Source of the DNA: Planctomycetota bacterium
Lineage (GTDB): Bacteria; Planctomycetota; UBA1135; GCA-002686595
Reading direction: 5' to 3'
Assembly (NCBI GenBank): GCA_022446815.1
Contig: JAKVCD010000002.1
Coordinates: 146,595-210,594, forward strand
DNA: 64,000 bases
Below, one piece after another: positions 34,818-43,237 of the stretch. Position numbers and translations under genes: made by a program. The notes beneath the pieces are model-generated. The model made no database searches. It saw only the letters and a program-made list of their open reading frames with translations, and had not been told where the DNA came from. Positions within the stretch are counted from its first letter, which is position 1; each line of letters starts with the position of its first letter.

Positions 34818-34846
34818 TAGACCCCTCTGAGGGGCTTGGATAGAAT
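34818..34846 (+). promoter_or_regulatory. Possible sigma-70-type promoter for rpsA
   Basis: TAGAAT at 34841-34846 resembles a -10 box, and TAGACC at 34818-34823 is a weak -35 box at 17-base spacing. This would give a leader of about 140 bases before the rpsA ATG. The match is weak and not tested. Confidence 0.3.
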
Positions 34847-34935
34847 CTTCGCCCCGCTGCGCACGTGCGCGCGGGTCGGTGACCCTGAACGATCTCCCAT
34901 TGGAGGTCTCTTCCCTGCTGGGCTTCACCGAGACC
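34822..34935 (+). promoter_or_regulatory. Structured rpsA leader with four dyads and no Shine-Dalgarno
   Basis: The 196-base gap between cmk and rpsA contains CCCCT-CTG-AGGGG (within 34822-34834), the perfect 12-base palindrome GCGCACGTGCGC (34859-34870), GGGTC-GGT-GACCC (34873-34885) and GGTCTC/GAGACC (34905-34910 with 34930-34935). The bases before the rpsA ATG (CATTCGTTCTCT) contain no Shine-Dalgarno. In gamma-proteobacteria the rpsA leader is also folded, lacks a Shine-Dalgarno and is repressed by S1 itself. A similar autoregulation here is inference. Confidence 0.42.
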
Positions 34936-34991
34936 CCTCACGACTGGCCCCTAACCCCCGAGCGGCTCCTCGCGCCACTCATTCGTTCTCT

Positions 34992-36950
34992 ATGGCACTC
35001 TCATCCGCGCGCTTGAAGCGCTACGACCTCTCTGAAGAAGAGCTCGAACAGCGCCTTGATAATCTCCTCTCCGACATATCGGAGACCGACCTCGACACCC
35101 AGCTGACAGAGTCAGTGAGGGACATCCGCCCTGGGACCATCGTCATCGCGGTCGTGGATTCAGTGGACGAGCGGAGCAAGACCGTCGTCATGGACATTGG
35201 CGGCAAGGCTGAGGGGAGCGTCTCGATCTCCGAGTTCGGCGAGACCCTGCCTGAGAAGGGGCAAGAGTTCGAGGTCTACTACGAGGGCGACGACAACCAC
35301 GACAACACGGCGGTCCTCTCCAAGCGCCGCGCTGATCGCCAGCGCGCCTGGGAGCAAGTCAGCGTCAAGTACAACGAGGGCGATGAGGTTCACGGCGTCG
35401 TTCAGCGCAAGATCAAGGGCGGCCTCATCGTTGACGTCGAAGGCGTCAGCTGCTTCTTGCCTGCTAGCCAGGTCAACCTCCGCCGCACAGCGGACTCTGT
35501 CGACCTCATTGATGAGGGGATTCGTGCTCGCATCATCAAGATCGACACGGAGCGCTCAAACATCGTTATCAGTCGCCGGAAGCTGCTCGAGGAAGAGCGC
35601 CAGCGCCTCAAGGAGGGCCTCCTCAGCGAGATCTCTGAAGAGCAGATCCGTATGGGCGTCGTCAAGAACATCGCTGACTTTGGCGTCTTCGTTGACCTCG
35701 GCGGTATCGACGGTCTCTTGCACATCACAGACATGTCCTGGGGACGCATCAATCACCCCTCGGAGATGGTCTCTCTGGATCAGGAGATCGAGGTCAAGGT
35801 CCTGCGGATCGACCGCGATCGTGAGCGAATCGCTCTCGGCCTGAAGCAGAAGACGACCTCACCCTGGGAGGGCATCGAGGAGCGCTACCCTGTCGGTTCC
35901 AAGCACAAGGCGAGGGTCGTCAACATCATGTCCTATGGCGCCTTCGTGAAGCTTGAGGAAGGCATCGAGGGCCTCGTTCACATCTCCGAGATGTCATGGA
36001 CGCGCCGCATCAACCACCCCTCCGAGCTCGTTAACGCTGATCAAGAGGTCGAGATCGTCGTCCTCGACATCAGCCATGAGAAGCAGGAGATCTCGCTCGG
36101 TATGAAGCAAGCCGAGTCGAACCCGTGGGACCTCGTCGATGAGCACTACCCGGTGGGCACCATCATTGAAGGTTCTGTACGCAACCTCACCTCTTATGGT
36201 GCATTCGTTGAGATTGAGGAGGGCATCGACGGCCTCCTGCACGTCAGCGATATGAGCTGGACGAAGAAGGTCACGCACCCCTCCGAGGTGGTCAAGAAGG
36301 GTGACGCTGTCCGAGCCGTCGTCCTCTCGGTCGACAAGGAGAAGAAGCGTATCGCCCTCGGCGTCAAGCAGCTCACCCCGGACGCGTGGCTTGAGGAGAT
36401 CCCGAACAAGTTCCACCTCGGCGACCTCCTGAGTGGCTATGTCACCAAGACCACCAGCTTCGGCGCCTTCGTCAAGATGGACGAGGACCTCGAGGGCCTC
36501 CTGCACATCTCCGAGCTCGCTGATCATAAGATCGAGAGCCCGGAAGAGGTGCTCACTGCCGGGATGAAGGTCGAGGTTCGGGTGATCCGCGTCGATGTAG
36601 AGGAGCGCAAGATCGGCCTCTCTTTCGTCCACGCAGAGTTCGATGAGAACGCGAAGTTCCTTGGTGATGACGGCAAGCCGCTCTCCTCTCAGTCAGATGA
36701 CGCTGACGAGGGCTCTGCGGAAGAGCCCGCAGGGGAGGCTGTGGCTTCCATCGAGGAGGCTCAGGCTGAAGAGGCGCCCGCAGAAGAGGCGCCTGCAGAG
36801 GAGGCTTCTGCAGAGGATGCGCCCGCAGAAGAGTCTCCCGCTGAAGAGGCGCCGTCAGAGGACGCCCCTGCAGTTGATGCTTCCGCTGTCGAGACTGCCG
36901 CCGATGAGGGCGACGACTCTGAGGGAGAGGACCCCGATACCGCAGGCTGA
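34992..36950 (+). CDS. rpsA: 30S ribosomal protein S1
   Basis: A 652-residue S1 with six S1/OB RNA-binding domains, starting near residues 52 (IRPGTIVIAVVDSVDERS), 135, 220, 305, 390 and 477; domains 3-6 show the classical GLLHIS/GLVHIS motif. After about residue 560 it has an Ala/Glu/Pro tail of imperfect AEEAP-type units, longer and more acidic than the E. coli C-terminus. ATG 34992 (MALSSARLKRY) is chosen; an in-frame start at 34836 would be translated from the structured leader. S1 recruits mRNA to the 30S subunit. The tail is probably disordered. Confidence 0.94.
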   Translation: MALSSARLKRYDLSEEELEQRLDNLLSDISETDLDTQLTESVRDIRPGTIVIAVVDSVDERSKTVVMDIGGKAEGSVSISEFGETLPEKGQEFEVYYEGDDNHDNTAVLSKRRADRQRAWEQVSVKYNEGDEVHGVVQRKIKGGLIVDVEGVSCFLPASQVNLRRTADSVDLIDEGIRARIIKIDTERSNIVISRRKLLEEERQRLKEGLLSEISEEQIRMGVVKNIADFGVFVDLGGIDGLLHITDMSWGRINHPSEMVSLDQEIEVKVLRIDRDRERIALGLKQKTTSPWEGIEERYPVGSKHKARVVNIMSYGAFVKLEEGIEGLVHISEMSWTRRINHPSELVNADQEVEIVVLDISHEKQEISLGMKQAESNPWDLVDEHYPVGTIIEGSVRNLTSYGAFVEIEEGIDGLLHVSDMSWTKKVTHPSEVVKKGDAVRAVVLSVDKEKKRIALGVKQLTPDAWLEEIPNKFHLGDLLSGYVTKTTSFGAFVKMDEDLEGLLHISELADHKIESPEEVLTAGMKVEVRVIRVDVEERKIGLSFVHAEFDENAKFLGDDGKPLSSQSDDADEGSAEEPAGEAVASIEEAQAEEAPAEEAPAEEASAEDAPAEESPAEEAPSEDAPAVDASAVETAADEGDDSEGEDPDTAG

Positions 36951-36955
36951 GGCAA

Positions 36956-37915
36956 GTGCGTCTCGCTGGGGTCATAGCGCTCGCGCTCTCTGCGTGCGGC
37001 GCACCTGGGGCCTCGCCTGAAGTCGGAGTCTCCCGGCTGGATGAGAGCCTTGAGCCCGTGTTCCGCGAGCTGAAGGCTGCTCTAGATGAGGGGTCTGATG
37101 ATGTGGCCCGCGCGATCCTCTCTAGGCTTAAGCCTCGGTGTCAGGACGAGCTGTCACTAAGGATCGCGGAGGGATATGAGCGCGTCTTGGGTGGTAGGGC
37201 CGCTCGAGACGATCTCTCCGCTGCGGTCCTAGTCTCTGAGGTCCCCGGCGGCTTTGAGCCGCGCCTCAGCCTCCTCAATCGCGGCTCGACGGCTATGGTG
37301 TTGACCCCCGGCTATGTAAGGGTTGAGTGGACGGCTTGGAGTGTGGACTCGGCCGGTCGTCAATCTGCACAGGTGGGCGGAGACGTCGTCTCTTTCGAAG
37401 AGGGTTGGAGCCTCACTCCAGGTAAGCCACATGAGGTTCCACTTGGCTTCGACTCGCCCAGGGTGGGAGACAGCGCCCTCGCGGTGCGCGTTGAGTGGAG
37501 GGCTTCCTTGGGGGCAGGGAGTGCGACTTTGTCTGGTGAAGCGCTGCCCCTGCAGGGTCTCAACGTCCAGGACGGCGTCATTGTTCGTCTCTCCAAGGAG
37601 CTCCCCACAGCTCCTGTAGACCCTCTCGAGCTGCTCCGCTACGCATGCGGCGGTGAGGTGTCACTTCCAGCCCTGTTGGAGCGGGCCGTTAGGATTCATC
37701 CCAGCCGATATGAGGAGGCCTTAGACCTATTCGCTTTGCGGCGCAGCTCATTCAGCCCCAAGGCTCTCCTAGGTCTTGCCCCAGTCCTCGCATGGCTGAC
37801 CGGCACAACGGGGATCTCGGCCTCAGGGGAGGACTGGGCGACATGGCTAGCAGACCGTGCTCAGATGAAAACTCAGGGCGATGAGCTGGACCTCCCTGAT
37901 GGGGTCGGGCGCTAA
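36956..37915 (+). CDS. Predicted lipoprotein of unknown function
   Basis: A 319-residue protein with GTG start 5 bases after the rpsA stop, and lipobox ALSAC in MRLAGVIALALSACGAPG. A helical segment (FRELKAALDEGSDDVARAIL) is followed by a beta-rich domain around residues 90-210 (PRLSLLNRGSTAMVLTPGYV). The C-terminal part is helical. The family is not recognised. Its close spacing to rpsA suggests readthrough expression. Confidence 0.66.
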   Translation: MRLAGVIALALSACGAPGASPEVGVSRLDESLEPVFRELKAALDEGSDDVARAILSRLKPRCQDELSLRIAEGYERVLGGRAARDDLSAAVLVSEVPGGFEPRLSLLNRGSTAMVLTPGYVRVEWTAWSVDSAGRQSAQVGGDVVSFEEGWSLTPGKPHEVPLGFDSPRVGDSALAVRVEWRASLGAGSATLSGEALPLQGLNVQDGVIVRLSKELPTAPVDPLELLRYACGGEVSLPALLERAVRIHPSRYEEALDLFALRRSSFSPKALLGLAPVLAWLTGTTGISASGEDWATWLADRAQMKTQGDELDLPDGVGR

Positions 37916-37945
37916 TATGTCTGTCCCCACAGCGGAGTGATCCCA

Positions 37946-39133
37946 ATGAGCAGAGACGCATCCCGAGACCTCGCCGCTTTTCAGCGCGGCTCCGTTGATC
38001 TTATTGAAGAGCGAGAGTTGCTCGCACGGATTCAGGCAGGTGATCCCCTCCGCGTGAAGTTTGGGATGGACCCCTCCTCACCGGATCTCCACATCGGCCA
38101 CGCGATCCCGCTCCTCAAGCTGCGTGACCTTCAAGAGCTCGGTCATCAGGTCGTGCTCATCGTGGGAGACTCTACAGCGATGGTTGGTGACCCGAGCGGC
38201 AAGAACCAGCTGCGCCCCCAGCTGACGAGGGAGGCAGTGGAGCAGAACCTCCTGACATACACAGAGCAGGCCGAGAAGATCCTCGACCTCGAGCGGACTG
38301 AGGTGCGGAGGAACAGTGAGTGGTTTGATCAGATGGACTTTGAAGGTGTCCTTCGCCTGTGCGCGAGGATGACTGTCGCGCGCATGATCGAGCGAGACAC
38401 CTTTCAAAAGCGCATTAAGGAGTCTGAGCCTGTGGGGATCCATGAGTTCCTCTATCCCCTCATGCAGGGGTGGGACTCTGTGCAGGTCCACGCTGATGTT
38501 GAGCTGGGAGGGACAGACCAGCTCTTCAACCTCCTCGTCGGTCGTCAACTCCAAGAGCAGGAGGGGCTTCGACCGCAGATCTGTGTGACGACGCCGCTGA
38601 TCAATGGTGGCGACGGCCGAAAGATGAGCAAGTCTTACGGCAACGCGATCCTCTTTGAAGACCCCCCGAATGAGGTCTTTGGTAAGACGATGGCAGTTGA
38701 GGACGAGGTGATGGAGCTGTGGTTCACCCAGCTGACAAGGGTCCCCATGGAGGAGGTCGCCGCGCTGCTCGCTGGACACCCTCGCGACGCCAAGGTGCGA
38801 TTGGCTAAGGAGCTGGTCAACCTGCTGCATGGCCCGGATGAGGCTGAGCGTGCGGCTCTTGCCTTCGATCGACAGTTTCGTGCGAAGGAGTTGCCTGATG
38901 ACATCCCCGTCGTCCCTTGGCCGGCAGATGGGGCGCTCCCCCTCGCTCATCTCCTTCGGGAGCTCAAGCTCGCTTCGTCTGGAGGTGAGGCGCGCCGGCT
39001 CGTTACGCAGGGAGGGGTTCGCCTGAATGGCGAGGTCACCAAAGAGCCCATGGCTATGGTCGATCCACCGTCGGAAGAGCTCCTCGTTCAGGTCGGCAAG
39101 CGGCGCTTCGCGCGCGTGAAGCCTGCAGGCTGA
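37946..39133 (+). CDS. tyrS: Tyrosyl-tRNA synthetase
   Basis: A 395-residue class I synthetase. The HIGH motif is HIGHAIPLLKL, after FGMDPSSPDL, and the KMSKS loop is GRKMSKSYGNAI. A C-terminal S4-like RNA-binding domain (LASSGGEARRLVTQGGVRLNG) completes the usual architecture of the TyrZ-like branch, which is shorter in the connecting segment than E. coli TyrS. ATG 37946 is chosen because GGAG lies 9-12 bases upstream, against a GTG at 37937. The stop codon shares no base with, but directly abuts, the stop of the convergent gene: TGATCA at 39131-39136 gives TGA on both strands. Confidence 0.95.
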   Translation: MSRDASRDLAAFQRGSVDLIEERELLARIQAGDPLRVKFGMDPSSPDLHIGHAIPLLKLRDLQELGHQVVLIVGDSTAMVGDPSGKNQLRPQLTREAVEQNLLTYTEQAEKILDLERTEVRRNSEWFDQMDFEGVLRLCARMTVARMIERDTFQKRIKESEPVGIHEFLYPLMQGWDSVQVHADVELGGTDQLFNLLVGRQLQEQEGLRPQICVTTPLINGGDGRKMSKSYGNAILFEDPPNEVFGKTMAVEDEVMELWFTQLTRVPMEEVAALLAGHPRDAKVRLAKELVNLLHGPDEAERAALAFDRQFRAKELPDDIPVVPWPADGALPLAHLLRELKLASSGGEARRLVTQGGVRLNGEVTKEPMAMVDPPSEELLVQVGKRRFARVKPAG

Positions 39134-40228
39134 TCAGCGACCTAGGAGGGCCGACTCAAGGACCTCACCTGAGTCTAGGGTCACGACGAGTCGGGCGTCT
39201 ACAGGGCCTTGGTGGTCGACCTCTGTTGGTTTGACACGGATCTTCCATTTCGCAGCTCTCCCAGCGCCGTCGGGCGCTACTGGAGCTACCTCGGTTGTGT
39301 AGAGGCGATCGGGGCAGTCCTTGAGAGCTGCGCTGTTCACGATGAATCGAGCGCCAGGGATCAGGGCCTCAGCTGTGAACTCTGCTCCTCTCTCGTTGTC
39401 ACGCATGAGGAACAGCCTCCGAGGCCTGAGCACGATGTCTGGAACGATGTTGGCCCGAACGGGGACCTCCACCTTTCGCTCAGGAGGGTCAAAGGCAGGG
39501 GCATCAACGATGAGCTGCAGGGCGCCTGCCCATGGTCCGATGGGCAGGCCGGGCTCCACCGCTGCCTCAACGATCCAGACACGTTGTCCGAAGCGCTCCT
39601 CCTCTGTGGTGGCCACTTCGAGTTGAGGAGAGAGGGAGCGAGCCGTCCTGAGGTTTACGTCAGCGTCCTGCACCGCGACGATCACGACCGTCTCACCGCG
39701 TCCGACCTCGTTTCTAGGGATCTCACCTAGCTCGATCTCCCAAGGCGTGGCTTGGATCAACTGCTGGACCTTCACGTGCATCTCTAGCGTGTGAAAGGGA
39801 GTTACGGAGGAGCTTGTCCGGAGCCGAACGGTGGATAGGCGGTCGACGTTCTTGCTCCTGATGCGTGAGGTGTCGATTTGTACCTCGACTTCCAGGATGT
39901 CGCCGGGGGGGATCACGCAGACTGCACCATCGTTGCGCATCTTTCCTTGCTTGATCGCTCCGCTCTTGGAGATCACCCTCGCTGTGGGCACAGCGCATGA
40001 ACAGGAGGCGAGGATGTCATTGAGTGTGACAGGGTTGCTCTCGGTGTTCCTGAATCTGTAGGTGTGAGAGGGGCTGCTCCCATCAAGGATCGTTCCGAAG
40101 TCAAAGAAGTACGGCCTCGCGGGGTCTCCGCCCTCGATTGCGAGGCCCCTAGGCGGTGTGGCTGGACCTTCGCTACAGGCGGGGCCTATGGCGAGGAGGG
40201 CGATGAGGATGGCGATCGTCTTCAACAT
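39134..40228 (-). CDS. DUF1573-containing exported protein
   Basis: A 364-residue predicted exported, possibly lipidated, protein (LKTIAILIALLAIGPAC). Residues about 38-80 carry the DUF1573 signature: FDFGTILDGSSPSHTYRFRN, a hydrophobic strand and ASCSCAVPTA with the conserved Cys pair. Two more beta domains follow, consistent with Ig-like folds of the ASPM-SPD-2-Hydin/DUF1573 group. ATG 40228 gives the better signal than one at 40240. Function unknown; such proteins are common in Planctomycetota and Bacteroidota, often several per genome. Confidence 0.74.
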   Translation of the reverse strand: MLKTIAILIALLAIGPACSEGPATPPRGLAIEGGDPARPYFFDFGTILDGSSPSHTYRFRNTESNPVTLNDILASCSCAVPTARVISKSGAIKQGKMRNDGAVCVIPPGDILEVEVQIDTSRIRSKNVDRLSTVRLRTSSSVTPFHTLEMHVKVQQLIQATPWEIELGEIPRNEVGRGETVVIVAVQDADVNLRTARSLSPQLEVATTEEERFGQRVWIVEAAVEPGLPIGPWAGALQLIVDAPAFDPPERKVEVPVRANIVPDIVLRPRRLFLMRDNERGAEFTAEALIPGARFIVNSAALKDCPDRLYTTEVAPVAPDGAGRAAKWKIRVKPTEVDHQGPVDARLVVTLDSGEVLESALLGR

Positions 40229-40284
40229 GTAGGTGTTCAATCTATATCGCTCGCGCCCTAGCGTCTCCGGTTTGCCCTAAGGTT

Positions 40285-41409
40285 CTAGAGTCCAGCGGTC
40301 AGGAGGGCGTCAGCGAACAAGCGGGCAACTACGTCTGCGCCGTCATCAGTCAGGTGGACCTCGACCACATCTGGGCTTTTGATGAAGAGCGAAGGCTCTC
40401 CATCAGCCTGGCGGCGTGACTGCTCAGCTGCGACCCCGGCCTGTACATCGACTAGGAGGCCGCCGCTGTCGGCCGCGACCTTTCGAACGATGGCGGTCAT
40501 CTGCTCGAAGGCGAGGACTTGGTCTTCTTCGCTCGCAGTGCGCTGCTTGAGCACGGCTTGTGTGCCGAAGGCTATGCGGGCTCCATCGCTCTTAGCCAGC
40601 GCATTGAGGGCCTGTAGGTTGCGATGGAAGTTTCGGTAGCCTAGCTCTGTATCGCCCTTGATTTGATAGGCAGGCGGTCTCTCTCCCTCGCTGCTGGCAG
40701 CGAGGTTCTCTTGGAAGTCGACGATGACAAAGTTTCCGATGTCGCCGATCCGCTCGAAGTGGTCTGTGAGGTATCTACGCCAGATCAAGTACGTGTAGCT
40801 GGCCTCGAGAGGGGACCGAGGGAGATCTCTCCATACTGAGCGCCAGTGCGTGTTGTCTCGTTGAACCCCTAAGTAGAGGGCGCAGCGCATGTCGTTGACT
40901 GTGTGGTAGATCACCACAAGGTCGGGGTCGAGGTCGCTTACCCTGAACGTGTAGTTTCCAAGGCTCTCAAAGGTCGAGTATCCGCGGCAGCCAGCGTTTA
41001 TGACCTCAATGTCTCGGCCTGGGCGACTAGCCCTGAGCCTTGTTTGTAGGCGCGCTGGCCATGTGGTCTGATCGGAGGACGGGCCGTGCCCGTAGGTCGA
41101 GGAGCCGCCTAGGCACACGATCCTGAAGGTACCCTCCGGCTTCGGCTGCCTTATCTCCGGCCCTCTGAAGCCGAGCGCGTTGTGTGAGACTTGGCGCTTA
41201 GCGCCTTCGCGGCTCTTGTAGTGCGGCCGGTTCGCGTAGGCGAGGTATGGGTGAGGCTCAATGTTCGCCTTGCTGAGCTCATGCCCAATGGGGTCTAGGT
41301 CTCGCATGGTGAGGCCAGGCAGCTCTAGCGCACGGGGTGCGAGCTCCAAGGCCAGCAGGCAAGTGGAGAGCGAGAGTGCAGCGGCAGTCAGGGGCTTGCG
41401 GCGGCTCAT
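40285..41409 (-). CDS. SGNH/GDSL-family hydrolase with N-terminal membrane segment
   Basis: A 374-residue protein. After an N-terminal signal or anchor (LTAAALSLSTCLLALELAPRA) comes a SGNH esterase core: FRIVCLGGSSTYGHGP with the catalytic Ser, NAGCRGYSTFESL (Gly block), YHTVNDMRC (Asn block) and VVEVHLTDDGADVVA with the Asp-His pair. These enzymes deacylate or acylate surface sugars and lipids. ATG 41409 is preferred, because starting at 41508 would overlap the divergent arsC-like gene. The gap to the arsC-like start is 64 bases. Confidence 0.76.
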   Translation of the reverse strand: MSRRKPLTAAALSLSTCLLALELAPRALELPGLTMRDLDPIGHELSKANIEPHPYLAYANRPHYKSREGAKRQVSHNALGFRGPEIRQPKPEGTFRIVCLGGSSTYGHGPSSDQTTWPARLQTRLRASRPGRDIEVINAGCRGYSTFESLGNYTFRVSDLDPDLVVIYHTVNDMRCALYLGVQRDNTHWRSVWRDLPRSPLEASYTYLIWRRYLTDHFERIGDIGNFVIVDFQENLAASSEGERPPAYQIKGDTELGYRNFHRNLQALNALAKSDGARIAFGTQAVLKQRTASEEDQVLAFEQMTAIVRKVAADSGGLLVDVQAGVAAEQSRRQADGEPSLFIKSPDVVEVHLTDDGADVVARLFADALLTAGL

Positions 41410-41473
41410 TACGACATTGTGTCGAACCAGGGGATGAGATCCAATCTGGTCTTGGCTCGTGTAGCATCTGAAG

Positions 41474-41836
41474 ATGTCGATCTCTGAAGGCACGACCCTC
41501 TTGCACAATCCTCGCTGCTCTAAATCCCGACTCGCTCTGCAGATGCTTGAGGAGAGCGGCGTTGCGTTTCAGGTTCGAGAGTACTTAGTTGAGCCCCTCA
41601 GTCGCTCGGAGCTGGAGGTCCTCCAAGAGCTCCTAGAGGAGCCCCCTTCGTCTTGGGTCCGCACTGGAGAGCGGGAGTGGGGGGAGAACGAGCTCAGCTT
41701 GGGCGCGAGCAGGGATGACTTGCTTGACGCGATGGCCCGTTGGCCAAAGCTCATGCAGCGTCCCATCCTTATTTGTGGCGGTCAGGCTAGGGTTGGTCGG
41801 CCGCCGGAGCTGCTTCGAGAGCTCTTTGAGGCTTAG
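41474..41836 (+). CDS. ArsC/Spx-family reductase (arsenate reductase-like)
   Basis: A 120-residue thioredoxin-fold protein of the ArsC/YfgD group. It has the active-site HNPRCSKSRLAL with Cys15 and the QRPIL segment expected for glutaredoxin-linked arsenate reductases. No ars operon genes are nearby, so arsenate reduction is plausible but not shown. Its 3' end overlaps that of the convergent EAL gene by 50 bases. Confidence 0.85.
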   Translation: MSISEGTTLLHNPRCSKSRLALQMLEESGVAFQVREYLVEPLSRSELEVLQELLEEPPSSWVRTGEREWGENELSLGASRDDLLDAMARWPKLMQRPILICGGQARVGRPPELLRELFEA

Positions 41837-43118
41837 AGACTAAGCTGGAGAGCATTGCCTCGACGGCTGCCGCCGGCCGTGGTGGAGAGAGGTGGTGACC
41901 TTGGGCCATGTCGCAACCCAGAGCCCTGAGAGTTCGCAACTGTTCGCCGCGCTCTACACCTTCTGCGATCACTTCTAGGTCTAGGACGCGCGCGAGCGTG
42001 ACGATCGGCTTGAGTAGCTGAGCTGTGTGCGAGTCCCTCCCTAAGCCTTTGATCATAGAGCGGTCGAGCTTTACCGCCTTGAATGGGAGCCCCTTCAGTC
42101 GCTGGATGTTGGACTGACCTGTCCCGAAGTCATCTAAGTGCCACCGCAATCCTGCGCGCTCCATCTCGCGGATCCGCCCCTGCACCTCAGGGGATTTAGC
42201 GGTCTCCGCTCGCTCGGAGAGCTCTAGGCAGAGTGAGGATGTCGAGAGCCCGTAGTGCTCAAGCTCAGCCAAGACCTGCTCGGGGAGGCCGATGTCCACT
42301 AGGTCGGCGTCTGCGATGTTTACGGAGACTGTTAGGTCAGCGGCCTCGTGGTGCTCTCGATGAACTCGTGCCAGCCAATGCATCGCCTGGCATCGAACCA
42401 AAGCATCCAGCCTGCTCAGGACGCCGGCCCGTCTCGCGAGGGGGAGGAATACTGCAGGGGGGATGATGCCTCGCTCTGGGTGCTCCCAACGCGCCAAGGC
42501 CTCGACACCAACCAATGAGCCATCAGTGGTCCTGTGAATGGGTTGAAACCAAGGCTTGATTTGCCCTCCTTCCAACGCGTCGTGAAGCTGCTCCGCGAGC
42601 CTCGGGTCCGTCGCGTGGAGCGGCATCGCCTGAGTCTGGTAGAGCGTGGGGCGGCGACCCCCGATGGACTCAGCTCGCTGGAGCGCAGCAGTGCCTCGTC
42701 GCACGAGGTCTTGAGCGTCCGTCGCGTCTTGCGCCTTGGCGATCCCGAATCGAGGCCTCAAGGTGAGCGCCTGTTCGTGAAATGATGCTGGCTGTCGCAG
42801 GGCGTTGAGGAGCTGCTCAGTGACCTGCTCGACCTCTTCGGCCTCGTTTACGAGGACAGCGAAGCGATCGCCGAAGAGGTGCGCTGCGCAGTGCCCCGCG
42901 GGGATGACGCTAGTGATCCTGGCCCCAAGCTCCGTCAGAGCAGCCCTGGTAGCCTCGGTCCCGTGGTCACTGACGAGGTCGTCTTGCCCTCCGAAGCCGA
43001 TGAGAACGAGGCGATCCTGCGCCTCTTCTGTTGGCCGGCAGGTCGCTTGGTTTAGCCTGGATTCAAACTCTGCTGAGCTCAGGAGTCTGGGTGCGCTGTG
43101 GGTGTCTTCTCTGTGCAT
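41787..43118 (-). CDS. c-di-GMP phosphodiesterase with degenerate GGDEF and intact EAL domains
   Basis: A 443-residue protein. Residues about 30-165 resemble GGDEF, but the signature is replaced by FGDRFAVLV, so cyclase activity is unlikely. The EAL domain (from about residue 180) retains the catalytic set: GVEALARW, VNIADADL, ELSERAE, HLDDFGTGQSN, VKLDRSMIKGL and IAEGVE. It therefore probably hydrolyses c-di-GMP in the cytoplasm. ATG 43118 and an upstream ATG at 43172 are both possible; GGAGG lies about 12 bases before the former. The C-terminus overlaps the arsC-like gene end by 50 bases. Confidence 0.85.
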   Translation of the reverse strand: MHREDTHSAPRLLSSAEFESRLNQATCRPTEEAQDRLVLIGFGGQDDLVSDHGTEATRAALTELGARITSVIPAGHCAAHLFGDRFAVLVNEAEEVEQVTEQLLNALRQPASFHEQALTLRPRFGIAKAQDATDAQDLVRRGTAALQRAESIGGRRPTLYQTQAMPLHATDPRLAEQLHDALEGGQIKPWFQPIHRTTDGSLVGVEALARWEHPERGIIPPAVFLPLARRAGVLSRLDALVRCQAMHWLARVHREHHEAADLTVSVNIADADLVDIGLPEQVLAELEHYGLSTSSLCLELSERAETAKSPEVQGRIREMERAGLRWHLDDFGTGQSNIQRLKGLPFKAVKLDRSMIKGLGRDSHTAQLLKPIVTLARVLDLEVIAEGVERGEQLRTLRALGCDMAQGHHLSPPRPAAAVEAMLSSLVSKPQRALEAAPAADQP

Positions 43119-43237
43119 AGCTCTTCGGTTCCTCCGTCTTACAGGCGAAGAAGCGGGAGCTAGGGCCGCCACCGGGCGTCCTCACTGGAGAAATATTTTC
43201 AAAGCCCGAGCAAGGGTGAGCTCAGGTGCTGGAAGCC

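Noticed and set aside
35994..36632. 212-residue minus-strand ORF inside rpsA
   Set aside because: It lies antisense to S1 repeats and shows only the mirrored repeat pattern of the S1 domains.
36730..36890. Short repeated units near the 3' end of rpsA as a possible CRISPR or tandem repeat
   Set aside because: The repeats are codons for the Ala/Glu/Pro tail of S1 and have no spacer structure.
41410..41508. Longer start for the SGNH hydrolase gene
   Set aside because: It would overlap the divergent arsC-like gene and would hide the N-terminal hydrophobic segment.
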